Notes: a model not told the origin generated them from the letters alone. A stretch of DNA of 23,651 bases from an uncultured Lachnospiraceae bacterium (GCA_900546325.1 URCR01000046.1:1-23651), one strand, 5' to 3'. Shown: positions 17,450-23,508, counted from the stretch's first letter. Numbers and translations are program-made.

Positions 17450-18625
17450 TTAGCGAGTGAGAAATTTTCTATAGCTGTTCTCGATACAGAAGGCTCCAAG
17501 CGGTGCGGTAACAAGTATTGAGACAACGGCAACTGTGAGGACAAGATTTCCACATGGAAGCCCGAGGGAGAGTGGAATTCCGCCAATGGCAGCCTGCACG
17601 GTTGCTTTCGGAGTGTAGGCGATCATGCAGAAAATCCGTTCTTTTCCTGTGAGATCTGTACCTGCAAGACAGAGAAAGACACCTGCCATCCGGAAACAGA
17701 GAACAAGCAGAACGACAAGGACGGCACTTCCGCCTGCGGACTTCAGGTAGCTGAGATCTACAGTCGCACCGACGAGGACGAAAAGCACAATTTCTGCTCC
17801 GACCCACAATTTATTAAATTTTGCGGAAAGACGGGCAGCCAGATTTTCGTTTTTCTGCTGCAGAGCGACACCGACTGCCATGACTGCGATCAGAGAGGCA
17901 AACGGAATCATATCTGCACATGAATCTTCCAGTGTGACAAGAAGGAACGAGATACAGAGGAATACAATGACTTTTGCAGTGTCGCGGATATGAACCCGGC
18001 GGAAAAATCCCGCAAGAAGAAATCCGATCCCAAGTCCTGCCGCAATTCCGAGAAGGATGGAAACCGGGATATTGATAAAACTTCTGATGGAAACGGAAGC
18101 TCCTCCGGCAAGCCCGGTAAATGCAGTAAATACAACGATCACAAACACATCATCGACGGAAGCTCCGGCTAAGATCAGCTGAGGGATTCCTTTTTTTGTG
18201 CCATACCCTTCCTCCATAAGACGCACCATGTTCGGCACGATGACTGCCGGGGAAACTGCGGCAATGACAGCTCCCATAATCGCCGCATCCAGTACGGAGA
18301 TCCCAAGAAGTTTCGGTGCGAGCAGAATCATTCCTGCCATCTCAAAGCAGGCAGGAACAAAGCACATCAAGATTGCGGGACGTCCGACTTTTTTTAAATC
18401 TTCCAGATTCAGTGATAATCCGGCCCGGATCAAAATAATGATCAGCGCGATCTTGCGAAGATCAGCGGATACGGACAAGATCGAGGAATCAATCAGGTTG
18501 AGTGCATAAGGACCGAGAAAGATTCCGGTGATCAGCATTCCGGTCAGCGCCGGAAGATGTAGTTTTTTACAGAGGGCGCCGAGTGACATGCCGAGCAGTA
18601 ATAGAACAGAAATACTAAATAACAT
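17450..18625 (-). CDS. Cation:proton antiporter (CPA/NhaP-Kef type), fluoride-riboswitch controlled
   Basis: A 391-residue membrane protein with about 12 hydrophobic segments of the Na+(K+)/H+ exchanger fold. The ion-binding segment GASVDDVFVIVVF carries the paired aspartates D158 and D159 of electrogenic CPA2-type antiporters, and AAVSPAVIVPN (121-131) is the matching unwound-helix segment. No C-terminal nucleotide-binding (RCK) domain is present. AAAGGAG 9 nt upstream sets the start. The leader is a fluoride riboswitch, so it is probably induced by fluoride and contributes to fluoride tolerance, either by moving ions that compensate for HF entry or by exporting the anion itself. This role rests on the riboswitch, not on the protein sequence. 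Confidence 0.9.
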   Translation of the reverse strand: MLFSISVLLLLGMSLGALCKKLHLPALTGMLITGIFLGPYALNLIDSSILSVSADLRKIALIIILIRAGLSLNLEDLKKVGRPAILMCFVPACFEMAGMILLAPKLLGISVLDAAIMGAVIAAVSPAVIVPNMVRLMEEGYGTKKGIPQLILAGASVDDVFVIVVFTAFTGLAGGASVSIRSFINIPVSILLGIAAGLGIGFLLAGFFRRVHIRDTAKVIVFLCISFLLVTLEDSCADMIPFASLIAVMAVGVALQQKNENLAARLSAKFNKLWVGAEIVLFVLVGATVDLSYLKSAGGSAVLVVLLVLCFRMAGVFLCLAGTDLTGKERIFCMIAYTPKATVQAAIGGIPLSLGLPCGNLVLTVAVVSILVTAPLGAFCIENSYRKFLTR

Positions 18626-18669
18626 TTGTTTTTTCTCCTTTCCGATAGAAAATTATGTAATTATGTAAT

Positions 18670-18774
18670 AAAAAAGCTGATGAGTCCTGCAAAAAGCAGA
18701 AGTCATCAGCAATCAGGGGAGACATACTCCACCTGGCGGTTTTAGATTCCCTAAGGGAGAACTTCATTCCCTCG
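18670..18774 (-). promoter_or_regulatory. Fluoride riboswitch (crcB motif) with transcription terminator platform
   Basis: Read on the minus strand. The first stem-loop, GGGAATGAAGTTCTCCC (18771-18755), has the crcB-motif loop. It is followed by an accessory hairpin, the conserved AAACCGC, a stem CAGG(T)GGAG/CTCC-CCTG, and GCTGATGACTTCTGC (18710-18696). GAAGT in the first loop pairs with ACTTC (18703-18699) as the aptamer pseudoknot. The same 3' strand is the left arm of a terminator, GCTGATGACTTCTGC with GCAGGACTCATCAGC (13 of 15 positions pair, one wobble), followed by six U (18675-18670). Fluoride binding should hold ACTTC in the pseudoknot and prevent termination, turning the antiporter on. 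The aptamer begins at the predicted transcription start. Confidence 0.9.
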
Positions 18775-18778
18775 TTAA

Positions 18779-18807
18779 AGAATAGGAGAAAAAGTCACAT
18801 TTGTCAA
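18779..18807 (-). promoter_or_regulatory. Promoter of the fluoride riboswitch-antiporter transcript
   Basis: On the minus strand, TTGACA (18807-18802), a 17-nt spacer and TATTCT (18784-18779). Start falls near 18772, right at the first aptamer stem. The -35 is one arm of an inverted repeat TTGTCAA/TTGACAA (18801-18807 and 18821-18827) that could bind a regulator. Confidence 0.8.
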
Positions 18808-18848
18808 GCATATTTTAAATTTGACAAACTGATAGAAAAATAATATGT

Positions 18849-18879
18849 GAAAAAACTAATTTACAGACTCAGTTTTTTC
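18849..18879 (-). terminator. Weak A/T-rich hairpin terminator overlapping the end of the membrane gene
   Basis: Perfect 9-bp arms GAAAAAACT (minus 18879-18871) and AGTTTTTTC (minus 18857-18849) flank a 13-nt loop that includes the stop codon of the small membrane gene. The stem has only two GC pairs, so termination would be modest. Confidence 0.45.
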
Positions 18880-19280
18880 GGGAAAATGTAGTTTTGCCCA
18901 AATGTGATCCCTGCAAGAAACAGTGCGGCACCAAGTCCGGTATAAAACACAGCGATAAATCGGTCCGGCAATAAATGGAATGTGCGGATTGTGATTCCAA
19001 ATGTGATCATAAAAGCCATGATCAAAAAGGACTTCAAATCAAAGAAGTTAAGAAAAAACTGTCGTTCTTCCTGGTAATTTCGAATTCGGTCTGTGTGTTT
19101 TACGGTCAGTTTGTAAAAGACCATGAACCAGAATAAAAGAAATACAAGAAGAGAAAGTGCAAAATTGATGATGCCTTTGTAAGCAGCGTAAGTTTCAATT
19201 CCAATGCGCAGGATGTTAAATCCGGCGATCATCCAGACGATCGCTGCGAGAAGCAGCAGATTCTGTTTTTTAATCTTCAT
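18861..19280 (-). CDS. Small four-helix membrane protein of unknown function
   Basis: A 139-residue protein I do not recognise. It has four hydrophobic segments (about 8-28, 37-56, 88-104 and 110-128) separated by a charged loop (KLTVKHTDRIRNYQEERQ), so it should be a small polytopic membrane protein. GGAGG 7 nt before the ATG at 19280 sets the start; the ATG at 19286 is too close to that SD. Its promoter region contains a perfect copy of the operator also found before the adjacent tetR gene, so it is very likely the TetR target. Membrane proteins paired with a TetR repressor are often involved in efflux or envelope stress, but no family supports a specific role here. Confidence 0.8.
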   Translation of the reverse strand: MKIKKQNLLLLAAIVWMIAGFNILRIGIETYAAYKGIINFALSLLVFLLFWFMVFYKLTVKHTDRIRNYQEERQFFLNFFDLKSFLIMAFMITFGITIRTFHLLPDRFIAVFYTGLGAALFLAGITFGQNYIFPKKLSL

Positions 19281-19306
19281 AAGCATACCTCCTGTCAAAT
19301 AAAACG

Positions 19307-19321
19307 ATGAACGCTGTTCAT
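19307..19321 (-). promoter_or_regulatory. TetR operator upstream of the small membrane protein gene
   Basis: ATGAAC-GCT-GTTCAT, a perfect 6-bp inverted repeat with 3-nt spacer, lies 27 nt before the start codon. A -10-like TATTAT (minus 19335-19330) lies just upstream, placing the operator over the transcription start, as expected for a repressor. The same core occurs before tetR. Confidence 0.8.
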
Positions 19322-19383
19322 GTTCGTGTATAATAAATGTTACGCTTGCCATCAGTAGTTCCCGCTGCGTAAAAACAAAGCAG

Positions 19384-19953
19384 TTAGTGAGCAGGATCAT
19401 AGAGACAGCGACGGACGATCTCAAGGATCCCGCGGTAGTCTTCCTGAAAATGAAATACAGAGGAGACGAACAATTCCAGCACATAGCTGATAAATAATTC
19501 GGGGGTAAGCACTTCATTAAATGCATCATCCCGGATATTAGAATCTCTCTGTAATACTTTCAGAAGATTCACCTCTAAATGTCGGAAATATTTCTCCATC
19601 ATCTGATGTCCGGCTGTCTGATCTTCAGAAGCAAAAATCATCGCATGCCGGGAGAAAAACTCCGGGTACATCTGACTGCCTCTCTGGACACTGTCAAAAA
19701 GCCAGGTCAGACATTCCACAAAATCAGAAAAAGCACACTGGCTTGCAGACATATGGAAAATATCCTTCCAGATATTCTCGATCGTCGCACAGAGAAGTTC
19801 TGATTTAGAGGGAAAGTAATTGTAGACGGAGCCGACTGCCATGCCGCATTCCGAGGCAACTGAGCGCATACTGATTGCTTCCAGTCCCTGCTCCTTTGCG
19901 ATCTTCTGGCAGGCGGCAATAATATCTTCCTTTGAAGTGACTGCTGGATTCAT
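19384..19953 (-). CDS. TetR/AcrR-family transcriptional repressor
   Basis: A 189-residue regulator. The N-terminal helix-turn-helix is textbook TetR (ISMRSVASECGMAVGSVYNYFPSKSELL, about 27-54); the rest is a divergent all-helical ligand and dimer domain rich in aromatic residues and Met. AGAAGGAGG 5 nt before the ATG sets the start. It has its own promoter with an operator at the start site, so it probably represses itself and the downstream small membrane protein gene 103 nt away. The inducer is unknown. Confidence 0.93.
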   Translation of the reverse strand: MNPAVTSKEDIIAACQKIAKEQGLEAISMRSVASECGMAVGSVYNYFPSKSELLCATIENIWKDIFHMSASQCAFSDFVECLTWLFDSVQRGSQMYPEFFSRHAMIFASEDQTAGHQMMEKYFRHLEVNLLKVLQRDSNIRDDAFNEVLTPELFISYVLELFVSSVFHFQEDYRGILEIVRRCLYDPAH

Positions 19954-19970
19954 TAAAACCTCCTTCTAAA

Positions 19971-19985
19971 ATGAACGTTGTTCAA
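19971..19985 (-). promoter_or_regulatory. TetR autoregulatory operator
   Basis: ATGAACGTTGTTCAA contains the 5-bp inverted repeat TGAAC-GTT-GTTCA. It differs from the other copy only in the middle base of the spacer and one flanking base. It lies immediately downstream of the tetR -10 box, over the predicted start near 19983. Confidence 0.8.
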
Positions 19986-19989
19986 GTTT

Positions 19990-20018
19990 AAAATAAACGA
20001 TCAAAGGAGGTTTGTCAA
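19990..20018 (-). promoter_or_regulatory. tetR promoter
   Basis: On the minus strand, TTGACA (20018-20013), a 17-nt spacer and TATTTT (19995-19990). The -35 lies only 20 nt after the stop of the upstream synthetase gene, and no terminator is visible between them. Confidence 0.75.
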
Positions 20019-20037
20019 GCAGAATTTCTTTTACAGC

Positions 20038-21348
20038 TTAAGGAATCAGCCTGTGTGTATCTCTCGGAAAGAGTGTTGCATATCTTACATTTTCAAATCC
20101 GAGTAATCGTGCGGTCAGACGCTCCAGACCAAGACCAAGTCCACCGTGTGGAGGCATTCCATATTTGTGCATCATGAGATAGCTTTCAAATAGAGTGAGA
20201 TCCATTCCACGTTCCTTCATTTTGGCAGCTTGTTCTTCGTAATTATGGATGCGCTGTCCGCCGGTTGTGACTTCCAATCCGCGGAAAATCAAGTCAAAAC
20301 TCTCCGTTTCAGCAGAATTTTCCGGGCTGTTCATTGCATAGAAGGGACGTTTGCTGCTCGGATAATGCGTGACAAAGACAAATTCACTTCCGGTTTCTTT
20401 GAAAATCAGTTCGGACAGTAATTTTTCTTCTTCCGGTTCAAAGTCTTCCCAGTCCTTGACCGGACGGTGGTAAGCTTCGGAAATTTTTTCTTTTGCTTCG
20501 CGGAAACGGATGGCAGGGATCGTCTCGATCTCCGGGAGGGTGATCTGCAGAAGCTGGATTTCCTGCCGATAGTGACGGGAAAGAAAAGACATCATGTGTT
20601 TTAGCATGGAAAGCTCGAGTGTCATAATATCTTCAAAAGAATGAAGATACCCCATCTCAAGGTCAATGCTCGTATATTCATTCAAATGTCTGGAAGTGTC
20701 GTGTTTTTCTGCGCGGAATACCGGAGCGATTTCAAATACGCGCTCAAACACGCCGACCATCATCTGCTTATAAAATTGAGGACTCTGTGCCAGGAAGGCT
20801 TTCTGACCGAAATAGTCGAGGCAGAAGAGGTTTGCGCCGCCTTCGGCACCTGCCTGCACAAGTTTTGGGGAGTGAATTTCTGTAAAATGTTCTCCGCAGA
20901 GAAATTCCCGGACTGCCTGACAGATTCCTTCCTGCAGTTTAAAGACCGCCCGTTCTTTTTCGTTGCGGAGGGTAACTGGGCGAAAGTCGAGCAGATGCTC
21001 GATGGAAGTGTCCACAGTTTTTTGATTGATCACAATAGGAGACGGTTCAGATGGTCGGCTTAACACTGCTATGTTCTGAATCCGAAGTTCAAAGCCACTT
21101 TTACTTCGGGGTTCTGATACGACAGAGGCAGTCAGGATCACACAGCTTTCAGGCAAAGGAAGAGAGAGGTCTTCTTTCGCGGTGCACTGGACAACCGTTC
21201 GTTTTGTCCTGAGAAGCACGAAAGAAAATCCTTTCATTTTCCGAATTTTATAGATACTTCCGTGAATCTGAACGGTCTTTCCAATATATTGCTTTATTTC
21301 TTCGACTTCGATTGTAGTTACATTCTGATATTCTTTGATTTGTTTCAT
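20038..21348 (-). CDS. aspS: Archaeal-type aspartyl-tRNA synthetase (AspRS2; Asp or Asp/Asn tRNA ligase)
   Basis: A 436-residue class IIb synthetase that charges tRNA-Asp, and possibly tRNA-Asn. An N-terminal OB-fold anticodon domain (about 18-98) is followed by the class II core: motif 1 region GEHFTEIHSPKL (152-163), motif 2 FRAEKHDTSRHLNEYTSIDLE (211-231) and motif 3 GLGLGLERL (403-411). The C-terminus LFPRDTHRLIP is AspRS-like rather than the PR-x-PG of AsnRS. Its length and lack of the ~100-residue bacterial GAD insertion show the archaeal/eukaryotic type, which in Firmicutes is often a second copy. AAAGGA 9 nt upstream supports the start. It sits behind a promoter, a DDD-containing leader peptide, a terminator and a second leader ORF, so its expression is probably attenuated. 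Confidence 0.92.
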   Translation of the reverse strand: MKQIKEYQNVTTIEVEEIKQYIGKTVQIHGSIYKIRKMKGFSFVLLRTKRTVVQCTAKEDLSLPLPESCVILTASVVSEPRSKSGFELRIQNIAVLSRPSEPSPIVINQKTVDTSIEHLLDFRPVTLRNEKERAVFKLQEGICQAVREFLCGEHFTEIHSPKLVQAGAEGGANLFCLDYFGQKAFLAQSPQFYKQMMVGVFERVFEIAPVFRAEKHDTSRHLNEYTSIDLEMGYLHSFEDIMTLELSMLKHMMSFLSRHYRQEIQLLQITLPEIETIPAIRFREAKEKISEAYHRPVKDWEDFEPEEEKLLSELIFKETGSEFVFVTHYPSSKRPFYAMNSPENSAETESFDLIFRGLEVTTGGQRIHNYEEQAAKMKERGMDLTLFESYLMMHKYGMPPHGGLGLGLERLTARLLGFENVRYATLFPRDTHRLIP

Positions 21349-21376
21349 AAGTCGTCATCCTTTCTGAGTTGAGTTT

Positions 21377-21433
21377 TTACATCATGTTCGGAAAATAAAT
21401 CCAATCCATAAGAACATCGTCTCTATGTTCCAT
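21377..21433 (-). CDS. Second leader peptide ORF upstream of aspS
   Basis: An 18-residue ORF, MEHRDDVLMDWIYFPNMM, with the SD AAGAAGG before its ATG and a stop 28 nt before the aspS start. It includes three Asp and one Asn codon. The RNA has three copies of one hexamer in alternating sense: GAACAT (21430-21425), ATGTTC (21417-21412) and GAACAT (21389-21384), all minus strand. The middle copy can pair with either outer copy, so ribosome position on the ORF could switch hairpins near the aspS ribosome binding site. Confidence 0.5.
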   Translation of the reverse strand: MEHRDDVLMDWIYFPNMM

Positions 21434-21485
21434 GCGATCACCTTCTTTCAAAAATCATGTGCCCGCGCGGAATCAAAAAGGATAC

Positions 21486-21526
21486 AAAAAAACCACACGA
21501 GCAAAGAAAAACTTCACCGGTGTGGT
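21486..21526 (-). terminator. Intrinsic terminator in the aspS leader (attenuator)
   Basis: On the minus strand, ACCACAC (21526-21520) pairs with GTGTGGT (21498-21492), loop 21 nt, followed by seven T (21492-21486). It lies between the leader peptide and the structural gene. CCACAC can pair instead with an upstream GTGTGG (21547-21542), which would be the antiterminator. Confidence 0.75.
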
Positions 21527-21541
21527 ATGTGACAGGATATC

Positions 21542-21599
21542 CCACACAGGCACAGCACAATCAGCGCTTGTACCTGTGAAAATTACAGATACAAACGCT
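21542..21599 (-). promoter_or_regulatory. Competing hairpins of the aspS leader RNA
   Basis: Three segments follow the leader stop codon on the minus strand: 1, AGCGTTTGTATCTGT (21599-21585); 2, ACAGGTACAAGCGCT (21577-21563); 3, TGTGCTGTGCCTGTGTGG (21559-21542). Segment 1 pairs with 2 over 15 bp with two G-U pairs. Segment 2 (with the preceding C) can pair instead with 3 (CACAGGTACA with TGTGCCTGTG). Segment 3 also contains the GTGTGG that pairs with the terminator's left arm. This is the layout of a translation-coupled attenuator. Confidence 0.6.
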
Positions 21600-21645
21600 A
21601 ACGATCGTCGTCCCTGTTCAGTTTCTGAAATAAATTCTGAAACAT
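21598..21645 (-). CDS. Leader peptide MFQNLFQKLNRDDDR (aspS copy)
   Basis: A 15-residue ORF with ATG start and a perfect GGAGG at 21656-21652, 6 nt upstream. Three consecutive Asp codons (GAC GAC GAT) precede Arg and TAG. The stop codon overlaps the first hairpin segment. A second copy at 22379-22426 differs at five bases: the start codon (ATG/GTG), three synonymous changes and one replacement (Asn to Ser). That pattern suggests the peptide sequence is under selection. Confidence 0.7.
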   Translation of the reverse strand: MFQNLFQKLNRDDDR

Positions 21646-21743
21646 AAGATACCTCCAAAAATGGAAACTGCCACAGGCAGATTTCCTGAAAAATACAGTT
21701 CCAATAAAATGCTTTAGCATTAAAAATAAAATTTCTTTTGGAT

Positions 21744-21772
21744 AGTCTACTCTTAAAAGACTGAATTGTCAA
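21744..21772 (-). promoter_or_regulatory. Promoter of the aspS leader transcript (copy A)
   Basis: On the minus strand, TTGACA (21772-21767), a 17-nt spacer and TAGACT (21749-21744). Start is near 21737, about 90 nt before the leader peptide ATG. The same elements are conserved in copy B. Confidence 0.75.
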
Positions 21773-21826
21773 CTATAAAATGAAAAAAATCTAAAAATAA
21801 TAATTTGCTTCTTTTTTGAAATACGG

Positions 21827-22222
21827 CTATTCTTTCTGGATCGCATGTTCGCTAAGTCTTGTTTCACCCCACGGGGAACTTAACATTGTTTCGCCGTTGA
21901 CGATTCCGGCCTGCAGGACTTCGATTGGACCGAGTACATCGGCAATCGGAATTCCGTCTACATAGACAGAGCTTACAAATTCATCAAAAGAAGTGTACGT
22001 CTGGTCATCGAACACGAAACGGATTTCTTCTTGTTTGATGTTATCATGGAATTTTTCTTCTAAATCTTCCACGCAGGCGCCCATGCGGTGTGTTGTGCCT
22101 CCATAGCGAAATTCTATAATCTCAAATGGCCAGGATTTGTCATAGTCGCTCTTGATGATGGCAAGAACATCCTGCATAGAGATCCATAAAGTTTTTGGCT
22201 GCTTTTTAAAAAAATGAAACAT
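21827..22222 (-). CDS. Unrecognised 131-residue protein behind cassette copy B
   Basis: A soluble, acidic protein I do not recognise. It begins with a basic aromatic stretch (MFHFFKKQPKT), has no membrane segment, and ends with a polar tail (GETRLSEHAIQKE). Clear features are the segment WPFEIIEFRYGGTTHRMG, an acidic middle (DLEEKFHDNIKQEE) and a hydrophobic VDGIPIADVLGPIEVLQAGIV. AAAGGAG 8 nt upstream selects the ATG at 22222 over longer upstream options. It is preceded by the same promoter-leader cassette as aspS, so the two genes probably respond to the same signal. The copy A promoter starts about 55 nt after its stop, and no terminator is visible between them. Confidence 0.75.
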   Translation of the reverse strand: MFHFFKKQPKTLWISMQDVLAIIKSDYDKSWPFEIIEFRYGGTTHRMGACVEDLEEKFHDNIKQEEIRFVFDDQTYTSFDEFVSSVYVDGIPIADVLGPIEVLQAGIVNGETMLSSPWGETRLSEHAIQKE

Positions 22223-22378
22223 TGTGATAAACTCCTTTCGGCAGTGGATTTGTATGGAAAAGCAGAAGTTCTCCTCTCCATAAATGAGATGGGGGTGCGA
22301 AAGTGGTATGTGACAGGATATCTCACACAGGCATAGCACAATTAGCGCTTGTGCCTGTGAAAATTACAGATACAAACG

Positions 22379-22426
22379 CTAACGATCATCGTCCCTGCTC
22401 AATTTTTGAAATAAATTCTGAAACAC
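22379..22426 (-). CDS. Leader peptide FQNLFQKLSRDDDR with GTG start (copy B)
   Basis: A 15-codon ORF starting with GTG, with GGAGG 6 nt upstream. It keeps the Arg-Asp-Asp-Asp-Arg-stop ending (GAC GAT GAT CGT TAG). Segments able to form the same alternative hairpins follow. No U-run terminator follows in this copy; GTGAGAT (seg. 3) can pair with a later ATCTCAT, so control may act on translation of the 131-residue gene (inference). Confidence 0.65.
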   Translation of the reverse strand: MFQNLFQKLSRDDDR

Positions 22427-22522
22427 AAGATACCTCCACAAGCGGAAACTGCCACAGGCAGATTTTCTGAAAAATATAGTTACGATAAAGCTTTAGTATT
22501 AAAAATAAAATTTCTTTTCAAT

Positions 22523-22551
22523 AGTTTACTATTAAAAGACTGAATTGTCAA
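22523..22551 (-). promoter_or_regulatory. Promoter of the copy B leader transcript
   Basis: On the minus strand, TTGACA (22551-22546), a 17-nt spacer and TAAACT (22528-22523). It matches the copy A promoter apart from a few bases in the spacer and -10. Confidence 0.75.
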
Positions 22552-22745
22552 ATGTGAAATAGAAAAAATCTAAAAATAATAATTTGAACTGCCCACTATT
22601 GCAAGCGACAAATTTTTGCAACTAAACTTGTTTGAAAACTCATAGTCTCACCCTTTCTAGAGCGTGTTTGAAAATTAAAAAGTGCACAAAATATTTGTTT
22701 GTAGCCCTTCTTTCATGGTAAACTAAAGAAAAAGGGGCTGATATT

Positions 22746-23090
22746 ATGTCAAGACGTTACGAACTAACAGATCAGGAATGGGAACAAATTGTAGCTTTAC
22801 TCCCTCCTGAAAAAACCGGGAAACCCGGACGTCCTTCCAAAGATAATCGTACCATGCTTAATGGGATGGTCTGGATTGCACGCAGCGGCGCACCTTGGCG
22901 TGACTTGCCGGAGCGTTATGGTCCTTGGAATTCGGTATACAGTCGCTTCAGCAAGTGGATCGATGACGGGATTCTTGATAATATCTTCCGGGTATTCAGC
23001 CTTGAAGCTGAACTTGATGAGCTCTCTTTGGATGCTACCATCGTTCAGGCTCACCAGCACAGTGCAGGTGCAAAAAAAGGGGGCTCCTAA
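22746..23090 (+). CDS. IS5-family transposase, N-terminal ORF (orfA)
   Basis: A 114-residue ORF holding the DUF4096-type N-terminal domain of IS5 transposases (LTDQEWEQIVALLPP, GRPSKDNRTMLNGMVWIARSGAPWRDLPERYGPWNSV in order) and the first catalytic Asp, D96 in SLDATIVQAHQHSAGAKKG. It stops just after an A7G5 run (23072-23083). Translation of the full enzyme needs a shift to the next frame there, as in many two-ORF IS5/IS427 elements. Confidence 0.92.
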   Translation: MSRRYELTDQEWEQIVALLPPEKTGKPGRPSKDNRTMLNGMVWIARSGAPWRDLPERYGPWNSVYSRFSKWIDDGILDNIFRVFSLEAELDELSLDATIVQAHQHSAGAKKGGS

Positions 23091-23508
23091 CGAGATTGGA
23101 CACAGCCGCGGAGGAGCCAGTTCCAAAATCCATGCAGCGGTAGATGCGTATGGCTATCCTGTCTATCTGATGCTTAGTGAGGGACAGCGCAATGACATTA
23201 ACTTTGCAATCCCCTTGCTGGAACATATTGATATAGAAAAAAGCAGTGTGCTTGCAGACCGCGGTTATGACAGTCAAAAATTAATTGATTATATCTATGA
23301 AAAAGGAACTGAACCAACCATCCCCTCCAAAAAAGGAGCCCAATTTAAGCGTCATTGCGATTGGTGGCTGTATAAAGAGCAGCATCTGGTAGAAAAATAC
23401 TTTCTCAAACTGAAAGGATTTCGCCACATTGCCACTCGTTATGATAAGTTGGCATTCATATATATGGGGTTCATATGCCTTGCTTCAATCCTGATTTGGA
23501 TAAAATAA
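23071..23508 (+). CDS. IS5-family transposase, C-terminal ORF (orfB), reached by +1 frameshift
   Basis: This frame continues the protein as KKGAPNEIGHSRGG and lacks a start codon with an SD of its own, so it is probably made only as a fusion. It carries the second catalytic Asp (VLADRGYDS) and the Glu in HLVEKYFLKLKGFRHIATRYDK, so the DDE triad is complete across both frames. The start given is the approximate slip site. A recent disabling indel is possible, but the canonical A/G-rich run and intact termini favour programmed frameshifting. Confidence 0.88.
   Translation, partial: QKKGAPNEIGHSRGGASSKIHAAVDAYGYPVYLMLSEGQRNDINFAIPLLEHIDIEKSSVLADRGYDSQKLIDYIYEKGTEPTIPSKKGAQFKRHCDWWLYKEQHLVEKYFLKLKGFRHIATRYDKLAFIYMGFICLASILIWIK

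Larger units (their letters stand above)
21522..21807. repeat. Direct repeat, copy A (promoter-leader cassette)
   Basis: A 286-bp unit about 90% identical by eye to 22303-22586 (about 26 substitutions and one 2-nt indel). It covers the promoter, 5' leader, leader peptide and first hairpins of the aspS transcript, ending where the terminator's right half starts. Most differences are transitions. Confidence 0.9.
22303..22586. repeat. Direct repeat, copy B (promoter-leader cassette)
   Basis: Second copy of the unit at 21522-21807. It keeps the promoter, SD, leader peptide and hairpin segments 1-3, but the sequence diverges at the point where copy A enters its terminator. The copies lie in the same orientation about 780 bp apart, flanking the 131-residue gene. 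Confidence 0.9.

Noticed and set aside
18861..19529. Longer version of the small membrane protein starting within the tetR gene
   Set aside because: The extra N-terminus lies over tetR and over the operator and promoter region; GGAGG fits the ATG at 19280.
21349..21807. T-box riboswitch in the aspS leader
   Set aside because: A synthetase leader with a terminator suggests a T-box, but I find no T-box antiterminator sequence (AGGGTGGNACCGCG-like) and no Stem I landmarks; the translated Asp-rich ORFs point to peptide-based attenuation instead.
22861..23508. Separate second transposase gene starting at the ATG at 22861
   Set aside because: The first ~70 codons are a shifted reading of orfA with no SD; family resemblance begins only after the A7G5 run, so it is the frameshifted continuation.
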